64,000 nucleotides of DNA from Candidatus Magasanikbacteria bacterium RIFOXYC2_FULL_42_28 (GCA_001784435.1 MFQZ01000010.1:40944-104943), one strand, 5' to 3'; positions 41,190-49,645 are shown, counted from the stretch's first letter. The notes: generated by a model not told the origin, from the sequence alone. Made by a program: numbers and translations.

Positions 41190-41222
41190 ATTTTCAATTA
41201 TCAATTTACAATTTTCAATTTA
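41190..41222. repeat. TTTTCAATTATCAATTTACAATTTTCAATTT repeat between dprA and pth
   Basis: Short AT-rich direct repeat words (TCAATTATCAATTTACAATT) joining the pth 3' end to the dprA start. Related in style to the other AT-rich intergenic repeats of the window. Confidence 0.5.
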
Positions 41223-41754
41223 AAAGCGTGACAATTTTTTCAACGGCCGCTGCAATCATTTTTTCAACTATTGGTTTTTCTTCTTTGGTAAATTTTGCCA
41301 GTACAAAATCGGCCGTATCCATTTTTCCTAACATTTCTCCGGCTACGCCAATTCGTACGCGCGTAAAATTTTTGGTACCGAGTTTTTCAATGATTGAAAT
41401 CACGCCATTATGCCCGGCCGGGCCACGATCGGCTTGAACGCGTATCGTGCCTAATGGCAAATCTTTGTCGTCGTGGATGACAATTAAATCAGTCGCCAGA
41501 TTAAGTTTATGTTTATTAACAATATATTGAACGGTCACACCCGATTCGTTCATAAATGTTTGCGGTTTTACCAATTCAATTTTTTCTTTGCCAACTAATT
41601 CGCTAATATACAAAGCACTGGCCTTGGAACTTTCCGACCATTTTTCGTCTAAGTTTAATGCCTTAACTAATTTGTCTAATACCAACCACCCGACATTATG
41701 GCGGGTATTTTCGTATTTTTTACCGGGATTGCCCAGGCCGACGATAAGTTTCAT
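41215..41754 (-). CDS. pth: peptidyl-tRNA hydrolase
   Basis: Frees tRNA from stalled peptidyl-tRNA. 179 residues. MKLIVGLGNPGKKYENTRHN gives the catalytic His (residue 19). PQTFMNESG, VIHDDKDLPLG and GPAGHNGVISI match the active-site segments. Twelve bases after the 41767 gene stop; part of the minus-strand run. Confidence 0.96.
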   Translation of the reverse strand: MKLIVGLGNPGKKYENTRHNVGWLVLDKLVKALNLDEKWSESSKASALYISELVGKEKIELVKPQTFMNESGVTVQYIVNKHKLNLATDLIVIHDDKDLPLGTIRVQADRGPAGHNGVISIIEKLGTKNFTRVRIGVAGEMLGKMDTADFVLAKFTKEEKPIVEKMIAAAVEKIVTLLN

Positions 41755-41766
41755 AAAATTTATTTT

Positions 41767-42531
41767 TTATTCTTCGGTTTCATCTTTATTTTTTTCTGGC
41801 GCATTCAATTGATTATTTAAAATTTCGTATTGCTCTATTAATTTTTTTGCTTCGGCGTTGATTTCATTTAATTCCGCCAAAATCTTGTTGATCCATTTTG
41901 CGGCTTGACGAATGCCATTTGGATTTTGTCGTAAGTTGTCGCCGGCGACCCAGTGATTGTCATATCCTTCAGTTTCATATTTTTCGGTTAAGCGATTGAG
42001 CCGACGGTTCAGCTTCATTACTTTTCGGACCAGCGCTTTGTAGTCCGTCTCCATCTGGAATTCTTCTGGAGTAAATTTGAGCGATCGAATTCGTGGCATT
42101 AAATCTTGCCTGACATTTTTTAAGTCATTAAATATTGAGTTGATTTTATCAATGACGGAAGGAATTTTTTGTTTAGCTTCCAAATACATTTTTTTTATTT
42201 CCATTGATTCTAAATATTGTTTGTCGTCAGTATCTTGTATATTAGGCGCGAGCAGTAGCCAGATTTTTGATTTTTCTGGTTTTAAATCGCCGTTTATATA
42301 ACTTTGTAATTCATCTACATTTTCTTTGGCCGTTTGGTATAGTGGGGATTTGACCGGCGCATTGGGCGTTGCTAAGTATTGTTCTAACAAACTGTCAAGT
42401 GTAGCGCGGGCGTCTTTCTCAGGTGTATTATTGCCAAGGTATTTTAAAAAATTTACCCAAGCTAAAGCCTTCAAATCCGTGTTAAGACGGTCCATCATTT
42501 CTTGAGTTGACAATTGGTGTTCAACTGACAT
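41767..42531 (-). CDS. helical protein of unknown function
   Basis: 254 residues, no membrane segment or signal peptide. Strongly helical and charged, with likely coiled coil in the last ~90 residues (VMKLNRRLNRLTEKYETEGY, ILAELNEINAEAKKLIEQYE). One base separates its start codon from the stop of der, so they are cotranscribed. I recognise no family. A role near der or pth in ribosome biology is possible only by position. Confidence 0.75.
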   Translation of the reverse strand: MSVEHQLSTQEMMDRLNTDLKALAWVNFLKYLGNNTPEKDARATLDSLLEQYLATPNAPVKSPLYQTAKENVDELQSYINGDLKPEKSKIWLLLAPNIQDTDDKQYLESMEIKKMYLEAKQKIPSVIDKINSIFNDLKNVRQDLMPRIRSLKFTPEEFQMETDYKALVRKVMKLNRRLNRLTEKYETEGYDNHWVAGDNLRQNPNGIRQAAKWINKILAELNEINAEAKKLIEQYEILNNQLNAPEKNKDETEE

Positions 42532-42532
42532 A

Positions 42533-43900
42533 TTATTTCTTCAACTTAGTCATCCGAATAATAATCGGCGAGGCGTAAAAATCATATTTTTCGCGCAGTA
42601 ATTTTTTCATATATTGCAAATACGAAGCGTGTAGAGAAGTTTTGTTTTTGATAAACACTTCCATCACCGGCGGTTCGGTGCCGATTTGTTGCATGCCGGA
42701 AATTCGGGGGTGATGAACGCCCAGACCGCGAGTTGGTAATTTGCGTTTGACTGCCATATGCAAAAAGTTGTCCAATTCTTTGCGATCCAAGACAATTTTT
42801 CGTCCGGCTTGCGCTTTGACTAAATCCGGGAAAATCTGGTGGGTGCGGAAACCGGTTTTGGCGCTGACAAAAACAATGGGCGCGAAAGCAATCTGGGGGA
42901 GGTGATTGTAAATACGCTTGGTCGCTTCTTTACGCATGGCCTCGTCGTTTTCATCGGCTAAATCCCATTTATTCACGATGATAATCACGCTCTTGGCGTG
43001 GCGTTCTAGGAATCCTGCCAGTTGTTGATCTTGGTCGCTAATGGCTTCGGAAGTGTCAAGCACGAGTAAAATAATATCGGCGCGTTCCATTACTTCCAAA
43101 CTTTTACCAATGCCGATTTTTTCAAGCGCGCCACTTACTTTGGCTTTGCGCCTGATGCCGGCGGTGTCAATAAATAAATAATAATTTTTCTCCACTTGCA
43201 CCAAAGTATCATGTGGTTCACGCGTGGTGTGCGCCATATCACTGACGATCACGCGCTCTTCGCCAATAAGTTTGTTGAAGAGTGATGATTTGCCGACGTT
43301 GGGTCGGCCCATAATCGCGACTTTAATCGGATTAAATTCTTCCGCGACTTTTGGATTTACTTTTATTTTTTTTAAAAGTTTGTAAATTTCATCCAGTAAA
43401 TCGCCCACTCCACCGCCGGTTTGCGCGGAAATCATTTTTGGTTCGCCCAATCCTAATCTTAGCCACTCCGGATCATAACCCGAAAGCATTTCTTGCGATT
43501 TGTCAGCTTTGTTGGCGACTAAAATTACCGGTTTTTTTTGTTTGCGTAAAACAGTTTTAGTGAGATTTTTTTCTTGTAATAAAATTCCGTCGCGAATGTC
43601 TGTGACAAATACAATTATATCCGCTTCTTTTAAAGCAATGTGAGTTTGTTCGATAATTTCTTTTTCCAATGGTACGTCTTCGTGAAAAGTCAGTCCGCCG
43701 GTGTCAATCAAACGGAAATTTTTTCCGCGCCAAATTGCTAAACCAATATTGCGAGTGCGCGTGGTGCCCGGAATAGGCGAGACAATGGCATCGCGCCCGC
43801 CGACAATGCGGTTAAAAAGAGTGGATTTACCAACATTAACCCGGCCGATAAGCGCGACAGTCGGAAGTTTCTGATCGATAATTTGGGCGGGAGTGGACAT
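42533..43900 (-). CDS. der: ribosome-biogenesis GTPase Der (EngA)
   Basis: Tandem GTPase for 50S maturation. 455 residues. First G domain: GRVNVGKSTLFN, then IDTGG and NKAD. Second: GRPNVGKSSLFN, IDTAGIR and NKWD. A C-terminal KH-like domain follows. GTP-binding motifs are complete in both halves. Confidence 0.97.
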   Translation of the reverse strand: MSTPAQIIDQKLPTVALIGRVNVGKSTLFNRIVGGRDAIVSPIPGTTRTRNIGLAIWRGKNFRLIDTGGLTFHEDVPLEKEIIEQTHIALKEADIIVFVTDIRDGILLQEKNLTKTVLRKQKKPVILVANKADKSQEMLSGYDPEWLRLGLGEPKMISAQTGGGVGDLLDEIYKLLKKIKVNPKVAEEFNPIKVAIMGRPNVGKSSLFNKLIGEERVIVSDMAHTTREPHDTLVQVEKNYYLFIDTAGIRRKAKVSGALEKIGIGKSLEVMERADIILLVLDTSEAISDQDQQLAGFLERHAKSVIIIVNKWDLADENDEAMRKEATKRIYNHLPQIAFAPIVFVSAKTGFRTHQIFPDLVKAQAGRKIVLDRKELDNFLHMAVKRKLPTRGLGVHHPRISGMQQIGTEPPVMEVFIKNKTSLHASYLQYMKKLLREKYDFYASPIIIRMTKLKK

Positions 43901-43937
43901 AGAGGTTTATTAGTTTATTTGTTTAGATGTTTTTTTA

Positions 43938-44046
43938 ATTTCAAAATCCAAATTTCCAATTTCCAATCAATGTCAAAGTAAAAATGTAAAATTTGATATT
44001 TAGATTTTGGATTTTGTTTGACATTGGAAATTGGAAATTTGACATT
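43938..44046. repeat. long AT-rich inverted repeat between der and the LCP gene
   Basis: AAATCCAAATTTCCAATTTC at the left and an inverted counterpart (TTTGACATTGGAAATTGGAA) at the right. Same family as 3343-3450 and 26012-26125. It fills the gap between the two minus-strand genes completely. Confidence 0.75.
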
Positions 44047-45510
44047 TCACTCATCAAAATCTTCCCCCAATACTACTATTATATCTGCTTCTGGGTTATA
44101 TGGCAAAGAGGACGAAGCGGTGTTATCGGTCGTGGTCATCCAATCGGGTAATTTGGTTTTTACCGGCCCGGCAATTATTTTATTTAAAGCCGTGATTATT
44201 TCTTTGTCTATTTTTACGTTTTTTACATAAATTGTGGTTTCGGTCAGCGGTCGGGAGGAGGCGTTGGACGCGGGTAAAGTTGTGAACCCGGTATCTTGCA
44301 GGCGCGCGGCCGTTTTGGCAGCGAGTCCCACGCGCCAAGTGCCATTTTGCACTTCAATTTTTGCCGTTGAAAAAATCGGTTTATTTTCAGCCGGAGCAGT
44401 CGGGGCAATGGCCGAGATAGATTCAGAAAAAACATTTTGCATTGCCAAATTAATTTGTTCAAAATTACTGGTTTTTGGTTTTAACACAAACGCGCCATTA
44501 GGAGCAATGTAGGATTCCAGATAGCCGTCGGTCTGGTTATCTAACACTAACATTTTTATTTCGCCGTTAATATTTTTGGCCAAGTTGGCCAAATACATCA
44601 GCTGTCCGAAATCTAAATTAGTGGCTACATGCGTAGTGAGTGATTCTAAAATATTACGCACTTTCACCGGATTAGTATAAGTGCCGAACGATAATAATTT
44701 TTCTTTTAAAGCGGTCAGCACCTGCTGTTGTCGGCGGGCGCGGGCGAAATCCGACCCCTCGCCGTTATTGCCGTGGCGCGAGCGCGCGTATTGCAAGGCG
44801 GTTTCGCCGGTGAGATTTTGGCGTCCGGCTTTAAAAGAAATAGTTTGATAAGAATAATTAGGTCCGGGGAAGGCGCTATCAGTGAAAGCGCGCGGGACAT
44901 CAATTGTTACGCCACCGACCGCGTCAATTAATTCCATAAAGGCCTTAAAATCCACGCGCACATAATAGGGGATATCCAAATTAAAGGTTTTGGCAAAAAT
45001 TTCGCGCGCGTATTCTCCGCCTTGACCGGCATTTTTTACTTCTCCAAAGGCGTTAGCACTATTTATTTTTCGTAACCCATAGCCGTCTAACTCTACTCCC
45101 AAATCGCGCGGTACTGAAATCATCGCAATCTGATTGGTGCTGGGTTGGATACTCAAAACTATGTTAGTATCGGTCAAATACGGTCCATCGTGTCCGGGAC
45201 CGCCCATGCCTAACAACAAGATATTGACGCGGTCGTCTTCTTGGCCTTTTAAAATATTGTCAGAATGGAATACAAAATTTTTGACACTGGCTAAAAATCC
45301 AATATTTTTTGGTTTTAAAGTGAGAGGATCGTAACTGCCAGGGTCATTGGGCCAAGCGGCCAAAGTTAATTTTCTGACGCCACAACTGGACAAAAATACC
45401 ACAATCAAGATAATAAAAAATAGCCACCCCCAGTGTTTTTTTGGAGGCGGGTTTTCCGGTTCAAATTGTTCCGAATTTAGCCAATTGACGTTTTCGGTTT
45501 CTTCGGTCAT
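44047..45510 (-). CDS. LytR-CpsA-Psr (LCP) family protein with LytR_C domain
   Basis: 487 residues. A single TM near 29-47 anchors the LCP domain (about 95-260): VNILLLGMGG, SVPRDLGVELDGYGLRKINSAN and LQYARSRHGNNGEGSDFARA carry the Asp and Arg residues that hold the pyrophosphate. Such enzymes transfer glycopolymers from lipid carriers to peptidoglycan. The C-terminal ~90 residues read as a LytR_C domain (KIEVQNGTWRVGLAAKTAAR). Two orders of interest: it heads the minus-strand run and abuts a repeat. Confidence 0.92.
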   Translation of the reverse strand: MTEETENVNWLNSEQFEPENPPPKKHWGWLFFIILIVVFLSSCGVRKLTLAAWPNDPGSYDPLTLKPKNIGFLASVKNFVFHSDNILKGQEDDRVNILLLGMGGPGHDGPYLTDTNIVLSIQPSTNQIAMISVPRDLGVELDGYGLRKINSANAFGEVKNAGQGGEYAREIFAKTFNLDIPYYVRVDFKAFMELIDAVGGVTIDVPRAFTDSAFPGPNYSYQTISFKAGRQNLTGETALQYARSRHGNNGEGSDFARARRQQQVLTALKEKLLSFGTYTNPVKVRNILESLTTHVATNLDFGQLMYLANLAKNINGEIKMLVLDNQTDGYLESYIAPNGAFVLKPKTSNFEQINLAMQNVFSESISAIAPTAPAENKPIFSTAKIEVQNGTWRVGLAAKTAARLQDTGFTTLPASNASSRPLTETTIYVKNVKIDKEIITALNKIIAGPVKTKLPDWMTTTDNTASSSLPYNPEADIIVVLGEDFDE

Positions 45511-45614
45511 ATTATGAGCATTGTATCAGGTTTTTTGCCAAAATGCAAGGTCGATTCGCATCAACCGCAGTCCGGCATCGCGCTCAAAGCTCTGGTGCCG
45601 GGCAAGGTCTTGAC

Positions 45615-45643
45615 TTGATTTTTTTTATAATTAATGATATGAT
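45615..45643 (+). promoter_or_regulatory. promoter of tRNA-Val and downstream genes
   Basis: TTGATT (45615-45620) and TATGAT (45638-45643), 17-base spacer, about 18 bases from predicted start to the tRNA 5' end. Confidence 0.65.
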
Positions 45644-45667
45644 TGTTTAAAGTTTAACTCTCTGTCC

Positions 45668-45741
45668 GGATGTATAGCTCAGCTGGTTAGAGCGTTGCAT
45701 TCACATTGCAAAGGTCACTGGTTCGAGCCCAGTTACATCCA
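45668..45741 (+). tRNA. tRNA-Val (anticodon CAC)
   Basis: 74 bases. Acceptor GGATGTA/TACATCC, anticodon stem TTGCA/TGCAA with loop TTCACAT (anticodon CAC), T arm CTGG/CCAG around TTCGAGC. Discriminator A; CCA not encoded. Confidence 0.93.
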
Positions 45742-45774
45742 CTCAACAATTTTTATTTTTTAAATTTTAAACGT

Positions 45775-46278
45775 ATGCCCCAAGACATCCTTCGTGAAGA
45801 AGTCAATACGGGCGAGATTGTTTACGAGTGGTCGGTAAAAGAATACGAACAGCCGGAGCGCAATCGGCGTTGGTATATAGTGATGGGAATAATCGGCGCG
45901 GTGATGCTGGCTTTTGCCATTATCAGCGCCAATTATTTATTCGCGCTTTTAATCGCGCTGTTCGCGATAATTCTGTTTATGCACGATTTAGTGGCGCCAC
46001 TTGACGTGCCGTTTGCCATTACCGAGGCCGGAATAATTTTGGGCAAGAAATTTTATCGTTTTAGCGAATTGGAAAGTTTTTGGATGATTTATGATCCGCC
46101 GACCGTAAAGAATTTATATTTTAGCCACAGTCAGATGATGCGTCATCGTTTGGTGGTGCCACTTTTGGACAACGACCCTCGGCCGATTCGTGATTATTTA
46201 AATCAATTTATCGAAGAAGATTTGGAACAAGAAGAAGAGCCAACAGATGATAAGTTGGCTAGGATGTTTAGAATATAA
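45775..46278 (+). CDS. membrane protein of unknown function
   Basis: 167 residues from the ATG at 45775 (upstream frame runs through the tRNA). Two TM segments at about 34-52 and 54-70. The N-terminal part is soluble and Glu/Tyr-rich, and the C-terminal ~90 residues form a soluble domain (GIILGKKFYRFSELESFWMI, then RHRLVVPLLDNDPRPIRDYL). It resembles proteins often found in CPR genomes, but I know no function. It lies between two tRNAs. Confidence 0.8.
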   Translation: MPQDILREEVNTGEIVYEWSVKEYEQPERNRRWYIVMGIIGAVMLAFAIISANYLFALLIALFAIILFMHDLVAPLDVPFAITEAGIILGKKFYRFSELESFWMIYDPPTVKNLYFSHSQMMRHRLVVPLLDNDPRPIRDYLNQFIEEDLEQEEEPTDDKLARMFRI

Positions 46279-46305
46279 GTTAAAAGAGGACAATGTCCTC
46301 TCCCC

Positions 46306-46377
46306 GCGCTCGTCGTTCAATGGATAGGACATTGGCCTGCGAAGCCGAAAATCCAGGTTCGACTCCTGGCGAGCGCA
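46306..46377 (+). tRNA. tRNA-Arg (anticodon GCG)
   Basis: 72 bases. Acceptor GCGCTCG/CGAGCGC, D stem GTTC/GGAC, anticodon stem TTGGC/GCCGA with loop CTGCGAA (anticodon GCG), T arm CCAGG/CCTGG around TTCGACT. Discriminator A; CCA not encoded. Most bacteria use ACG deaminated to ICG for this box, so GCG is uncommon. Confidence 0.88.
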
Positions 46378-46542
46378 CAAATTAAATCACGATAGTGATT
46401 TATTGCGCACGCAAGGAGTCGAACGGGAAAGGGTGAAAACGGAAGTTTTCACATGCGGAGGAAAGGTTGGGAAAACCCGAAGGTTTTCACAGGAGGAGTG
46501 AAACGACGACGTGAGATTTCCTGGCGAGGACACAAAAATTAT
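46378..46542. repeat. tRNA-Arg 3'-end duplications flanking a hairpin-rich spacer
   Basis: After the tRNA comes a hairpin AAATCAC/GTGATTT (46384-46401). An inverted copy of the tRNA T-arm/acceptor follows (about 46406-46424, 17 of 19 bases matching), then a perfect GTGAAAAC/GTTTTCAC hairpin. Last is a direct copy of the tRNA 3' end with trailing bases (CCTGGCGAG...CACAAAAATTA, about 46520-46541). The next start codon follows at once. The direct copies look like a small att-site pair, but no integrase is present. Confidence 0.5.
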
Positions 46543-46941
46543 ATGAAAGGATACGTCGTAAATTTAGAAAAATTAACGCAAGAAAATGAAAATTTTCGGC
46601 GTGTGTTGTATACCGCACCGCATTGCCAGTTAGTTTTGATGTCGCTTTTACCGGGCGAAGAAATTGGCGCGGAAACACATCACGATCACGATCAGTTTAT
46701 TCGGGTGGAAACCGGAACCGGTAGAGCGTTTTTAAGTGGCGTGGAATATCCGCTTGCCGATGGGTCGGCGGTGGTGATTCCGGCTGGCACTTTGCACAAT
46801 ATTGTGAACACTTCGGCAACCGATAAAATGAAATTATATACTTTGTATTCTCCGCCCGAACATCGTGATGGCGTGGTGCACAAAACCAAACCGACTCCGG
46901 AAACGCCGGAAGAACATTTTGATGGGAAGACGACGGAATAG
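46543..46941 (+). CDS. cupin domain protein
   Basis: 132 residues from the ATG at 46543; the longer upstream frame runs through the tRNA-derived repeat and is not credible. Cupin motifs: ETHHDHDQFIRVETGTGR (His/His/Glu) and IPAGTLHNIVNTS (last His). Such small single-domain cupins are metal-binding and often of unknown substrate. A C-terminal KTKPTPETPEEHFDGKTTE-like tail is typical of this subgroup. Followed by a dispersed repeat and a terminator. Confidence 0.88.
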   Translation: MKGYVVNLEKLTQENENFRRVLYTAPHCQLVLMSLLPGEEIGAETHHDHDQFIRVETGTGRAFLSGVEYPLADGSAVVIPAGTLHNIVNTSATDKMKLYTLYSPPEHRDGVVHKTKPTPETPEEHFDGKTTE

Positions 46942-46958
46942 AAAGTGAAATTTTAACT

Positions 46959-47050
46959 GTCATCCCGAGCGTGGAGCGAGGGATCTCCATCTCAATTGGC
47001 AAAACGGCCAACGGGATGGAGATTCCTCACCTTACAGGTTCGGAATGACA
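46959..47050. repeat. full dispersed repeat (GTCATCCCGAGCG...GGAATGACA) between cupin and recG
   Basis: Both halves present: GTCATCCCGAGCGTGGAGCG then GAGGGATCTCCATC on the left, GGGATGGAGATTCCTCACC and GGTTCGGAATGACA on the right. The two halves are inverted with respect to each other, so it can fold as a long hairpin. Confidence 0.8.
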
Positions 47051-47055
47051 AGTGG

Positions 47056-47083
47056 AAACGGCTTTTAAAACAGGCCGTTTTTT
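47056..47083 (+). terminator. terminator before recG
   Basis: Stem AAACGGC/GCCGTTT (47056-47062 with 47074-47080) and a T-run. It overlaps the recG promoter region (-10 TATACT at 47086-47091, 6 bases before the ATG), implying that recG mRNA is leaderless. Confidence 0.65.
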
Positions 47084-47097
47084 GATATACTTTATTT

Positions 47098-49233
47098 ATG
47101 AATTTATCTACAAAAATTTCGCAATTTTCCCGCGTACGCAAAACAGTCGTGAAGCGTTTGGAAAAACTGGGCGTAAAAACCGTGGCGGATTTGTTATTTT
47201 ATTTTCCTTTTCGCTATGATGATTTTCGGCAAGTAGTGAAAGTGAAGGATTTGCGCGAGGGTATGGCGGTTACGGTCAAAGCGCGTTTGGAATTTATCAA
47301 TAATAAACATGGTTGGAAATCGCGTAAAACCATTACCGAAGCGCTCGTGTCCGATGACAGCGGATCACTGCGCGTGGTGTGGTTTAATCAGCCCTATTTA
47401 GCCAAAAGTTTGAAAAACGGGGAATGGTTGTTTTTGTCCGGCAAGGTCAAAAGCGATATGCTGGGAGCCCAGCTGACGGCCCCCGTTTACGAGAAAGTTT
47501 CAGTCGGGGTGAATACCTCAACCGCGTGTTTGGCCCCAATTTACCCCCTTACCGCCGGTTTAACGCAAAAACAGGTGCGGGTTTTGGCTCGGGAGGCCAT
47601 GATGGCGGCCGGTGAGGCCAAAGAGTGGTTGCCGGAGGAAATTATGGAAAGCGCGGATTTAACGCCATTGCCAGCGGCTTTGGCCGGTATTCATTTTCCC
47701 AAAGACGAAATTGAGCGGGATAATAGCATTAAGCGTTTGAAGTTTGGTGAATTATTTTTATTACAATTAAAATGCGCCGTGGCGCGCGCGAAAAAATTAA
47801 AACAGAAAGCGCCGGTAATAGATTTTAAAGAACAAGAAATAAAAGATTTTGTGGTTGGTTTGCCGTTCGCGCTTACAAAAAGTCAAAAAGTTTCGGCTTG
47901 GGAAATTTTACAGGATTTGGCCAAGGCGCATCCGATGAATCGGTTGTTGTCGGGCGAGGTCGGGTCGGGCAAGACGGTCGTGGCGGCGATGGCGGCGTAT
48001 GACGCGGTTTTGAATGGATTTCAGGCGGTGATTTTGGCCCCTACCGAAATTTTGGCTTCGCAACATTATAATTCTTTTAAAAAATTATTGCCAAATAATA
48101 AAATCGGCTTACTCACCAATTCGCAATATCAAATATCAAATATCAAATATCAAAAAGATACGAAAGCCGGTGAACGGCGAGAGGTGATAAAAAATATTAA
48201 GGATGGTTTGGCGGAGATTATTGTTGGGACACATGCTGTGCTTTCCGATAAAATCAAATTTAACAATTTAGGTTTGATTGTTATTGATGAACAGCATCGT
48301 TTCGGCGTGGAGCAGAGGCGCACGCTAAAAGAGCGAGCGAAAGGGGCGCATTTTTTAAGTATGACAGCCACGCCGATTCCGCGATCGCTCGCTTTGCTTA
48401 TTTATGGTGATTTGGATTTATCGGCGATTACGGAATTGCCACCCGGGCGCAAGCTGGTAATGACGCGCCTCGTGGAATCGGCCAATCGGCAAAAGGCGTA
48501 TGATTTTATTCGCGAACAAATTAAAAAAGGCCGGCAGGCGTTTGTGGTGTGTCCGCTCATTGAAGAGAAAGTTCAAGATTTCGGCATTGAAATAATAAAT
48601 TACCCGATTCCGTCAGACAAAAAATCTGTCCTATCCGAATTTGAAAAATTATCTAAAAAAATATTCCCGGATTTGCGCGTTGGTTATTTGCATGGACGGA
48701 TGCCCGCCCGAGGCGGGTCCGCCTCTGGCGGAAAGGGCGAGAAAAGTAAAGATGAGGTTATGGGAGCTTTTAGGAATCACGAAATTGATATTTTGGTTTC
48801 CACATCAGTCGTAGAAGTTGGCGTGGATATTCCCAACGCTTCGGTAATGATGATTGAAGGCGCAGAGCGATTTGGCTTGGCGCAACTACATCAATTTCGC
48901 GGGCGAGTGGGGCGCGCCGAACATCAGTCGTATTGTTTTTTGTTTACCACCGATGAACTTAATAGCGAAGACATTAATAATCGTTTAAAATATTTTGAAA
49001 AACATAATGATGGTTTTAAATTGGCGGAATATGATTTGGAACGACGTGGTCCGGGCCAAGTGTATGGCGTAGAGCAAAGCGGGCACGTGGATTTGAAGTT
49101 GGCAACTTTGGGCGATCGTGATATAATCAAATTGGCGCGAGATTTAGCGGGTAAAGTAGTGGAAAATTTAGCGGATTATCCGACGGTCGTGGCGAAAATT
49201 AAAGATTTTGATAATAAAATTCATTGGGAGTAG
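47098..49233 (+). CDS. recG: ATP-dependent DNA helicase RecG with two repeat-derived inserts
   Basis: Remodels stalled forks. 711 residues. N-terminal wedge/OB domain, then a superfamily 2 motor: motif I SGEVGSGKT (about 287-295), VIDEQHRFGV (motif II), SMTATPIPRS (motif III), VSTSVVEVGVDIPNAS and QLHQFRGRVGR. Two stretches are foreign-looking: residues ~342-357 (QYQISNIKYQKD) coincide with tandem ATCAAAT words at 48125-48155, and ~537-552 (MPARGGSASGGKGEK) with palindromes CCCGCC...GGCGGG and TCCGCC...GGCGGA at 48703-48732. Both keep the frame and fall in probable loops. Confidence 0.94.
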   Translation: MNLSTKISQFSRVRKTVVKRLEKLGVKTVADLLFYFPFRYDDFRQVVKVKDLREGMAVTVKARLEFINNKHGWKSRKTITEALVSDDSGSLRVVWFNQPYLAKSLKNGEWLFLSGKVKSDMLGAQLTAPVYEKVSVGVNTSTACLAPIYPLTAGLTQKQVRVLAREAMMAAGEAKEWLPEEIMESADLTPLPAALAGIHFPKDEIERDNSIKRLKFGELFLLQLKCAVARAKKLKQKAPVIDFKEQEIKDFVVGLPFALTKSQKVSAWEILQDLAKAHPMNRLLSGEVGSGKTVVAAMAAYDAVLNGFQAVILAPTEILASQHYNSFKKLLPNNKIGLLTNSQYQISNIKYQKDTKAGERREVIKNIKDGLAEIIVGTHAVLSDKIKFNNLGLIVIDEQHRFGVEQRRTLKERAKGAHFLSMTATPIPRSLALLIYGDLDLSAITELPPGRKLVMTRLVESANRQKAYDFIREQIKKGRQAFVVCPLIEEKVQDFGIEIINYPIPSDKKSVLSEFEKLSKKIFPDLRVGYLHGRMPARGGSASGGKGEKSKDEVMGAFRNHEIDILVSTSVVEVGVDIPNASVMMIEGAERFGLAQLHQFRGRVGRAEHQSYCFLFTTDELNSEDINNRLKYFEKHNDGFKLAEYDLERRGPGQVYGVEQSGHVDLKLATLGDRDIIKLARDLAGKVVENLADYPTVVAKIKDFDNKIHWE
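48703..48732. repeat. palindromic elements inserted in frame in recG
   Basis: CCCGCCCGAGGCGGG directly followed by TCCGCCTCTGGCGGA. The second word also occurs in the tuf leader (13448-13463), and a form of the first after recG (49244-49258), so these are dispersed elements. Confidence 0.75.
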
Positions 49234-49243
49234 TTGTTAGTTC

Positions 49244-49260
49244 CCGCCCAAGGCGGGCAG
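49244..49260. repeat. CCCGCCCAAGGCGGGCA palindrome after recG
   Basis: A copy of the short palindromic element also seen inside recG. Confidence 0.6.
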
Positions 49261-49292
49261 GCATAGCCAATAGTTCTTAGCCAATAGAATAT

Positions 49293-49330
49293 AAACCGCC
49301 AAAAAAATTTGACTTTTGGTCGGTTTTTTT
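49293..49330 (+). terminator. terminator of recG
   Basis: Stem AAACCGCCAAAA/TTTTGGTCGGTTT with one bulged base and seven Ts. The downstream promoter for the GC-rich cassette 2 is embedded in it. Confidence 0.75.
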
Positions 49331-49337
49331 GTAGTAT
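49309..49337 (+). promoter_or_regulatory. promoter of GC-rich cassette 2
   Basis: TTGACT (49309-49314) and TAGTAT (49332-49337), 17-base spacer, embedded in the recG terminator. Predicted start near 49344. The leader to the first ORF (~92 bases) holds hairpins TGTCTG/CAGACA (49365-49386) and TGCCT/AGGCA (about 49392-49406). Confidence 0.7.
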
Positions 49338-49435
49338 AGTTTTTATGTTTTGACCCAAGACCGATGTCTGTGATGATAGTCAGACACAGGTTGCCTGTCA
49401 TAGGCACGGGTTGAAATTCTTCCGAGGAGGAAGAG

Positions 49436-49645
49436 ATGGCGAGAGCGACGATGATCGTGATCGGGCCGGGTGGTAAGTCTTACCACGCCGACCAGGCCGC
49501 GGTCCAGCGCGTCCTCTGCGGTGAGGCGCGGCGCATGCCTGTCTACACCGACGAGGTCAAGGCCCAGAAGGGTGGCCGTCCGGACGCAAAGTTCCGGGCT
49601 GGTCAGGTGCGACAGCTCCGTCCGTGGGAGGTGGACCATGAGTAG
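49436..49645 (+). CDS. small protein of unknown function, cassette 2 ORF 1
   Basis: 69 residues, Arg/Lys/Gln-rich and soluble (IVIGPGGKSYHADQAAVQRV then GKAQKGGRPDAK-like part). An ideal GAGGAGG Shine-Dalgarno sits 6-12 bases before the ATG, in contrast to most genes in this window. Codons end mostly in C or G. It overlaps the next ORF by 8 bases. No family recognised. Confidence 0.6.
   Translation: MARATMIVIGPGGKSYHADQAAVQRVLCGEARRMPVYTDEVKAQKGGRPDAKFRAGQVRQLRPWEVDHE

Noticed and set aside
45706..45774. Upstream extension of the 45775 gene
   Set aside because: The extension runs through the tRNA-Val gene, so the ATG at 45775 is used.
46198..46380. Minus-strand ORF MCARQESNLDF...
   Set aside because: It is the antisense translation of the tRNA-Arg gene and part of the neighbouring gene.
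46453..46542. N-terminal extension of the cupin gene
   Set aside because: It covers tRNA-derived repeats and hairpins; the cupin fold starts after the ATG at 46543.
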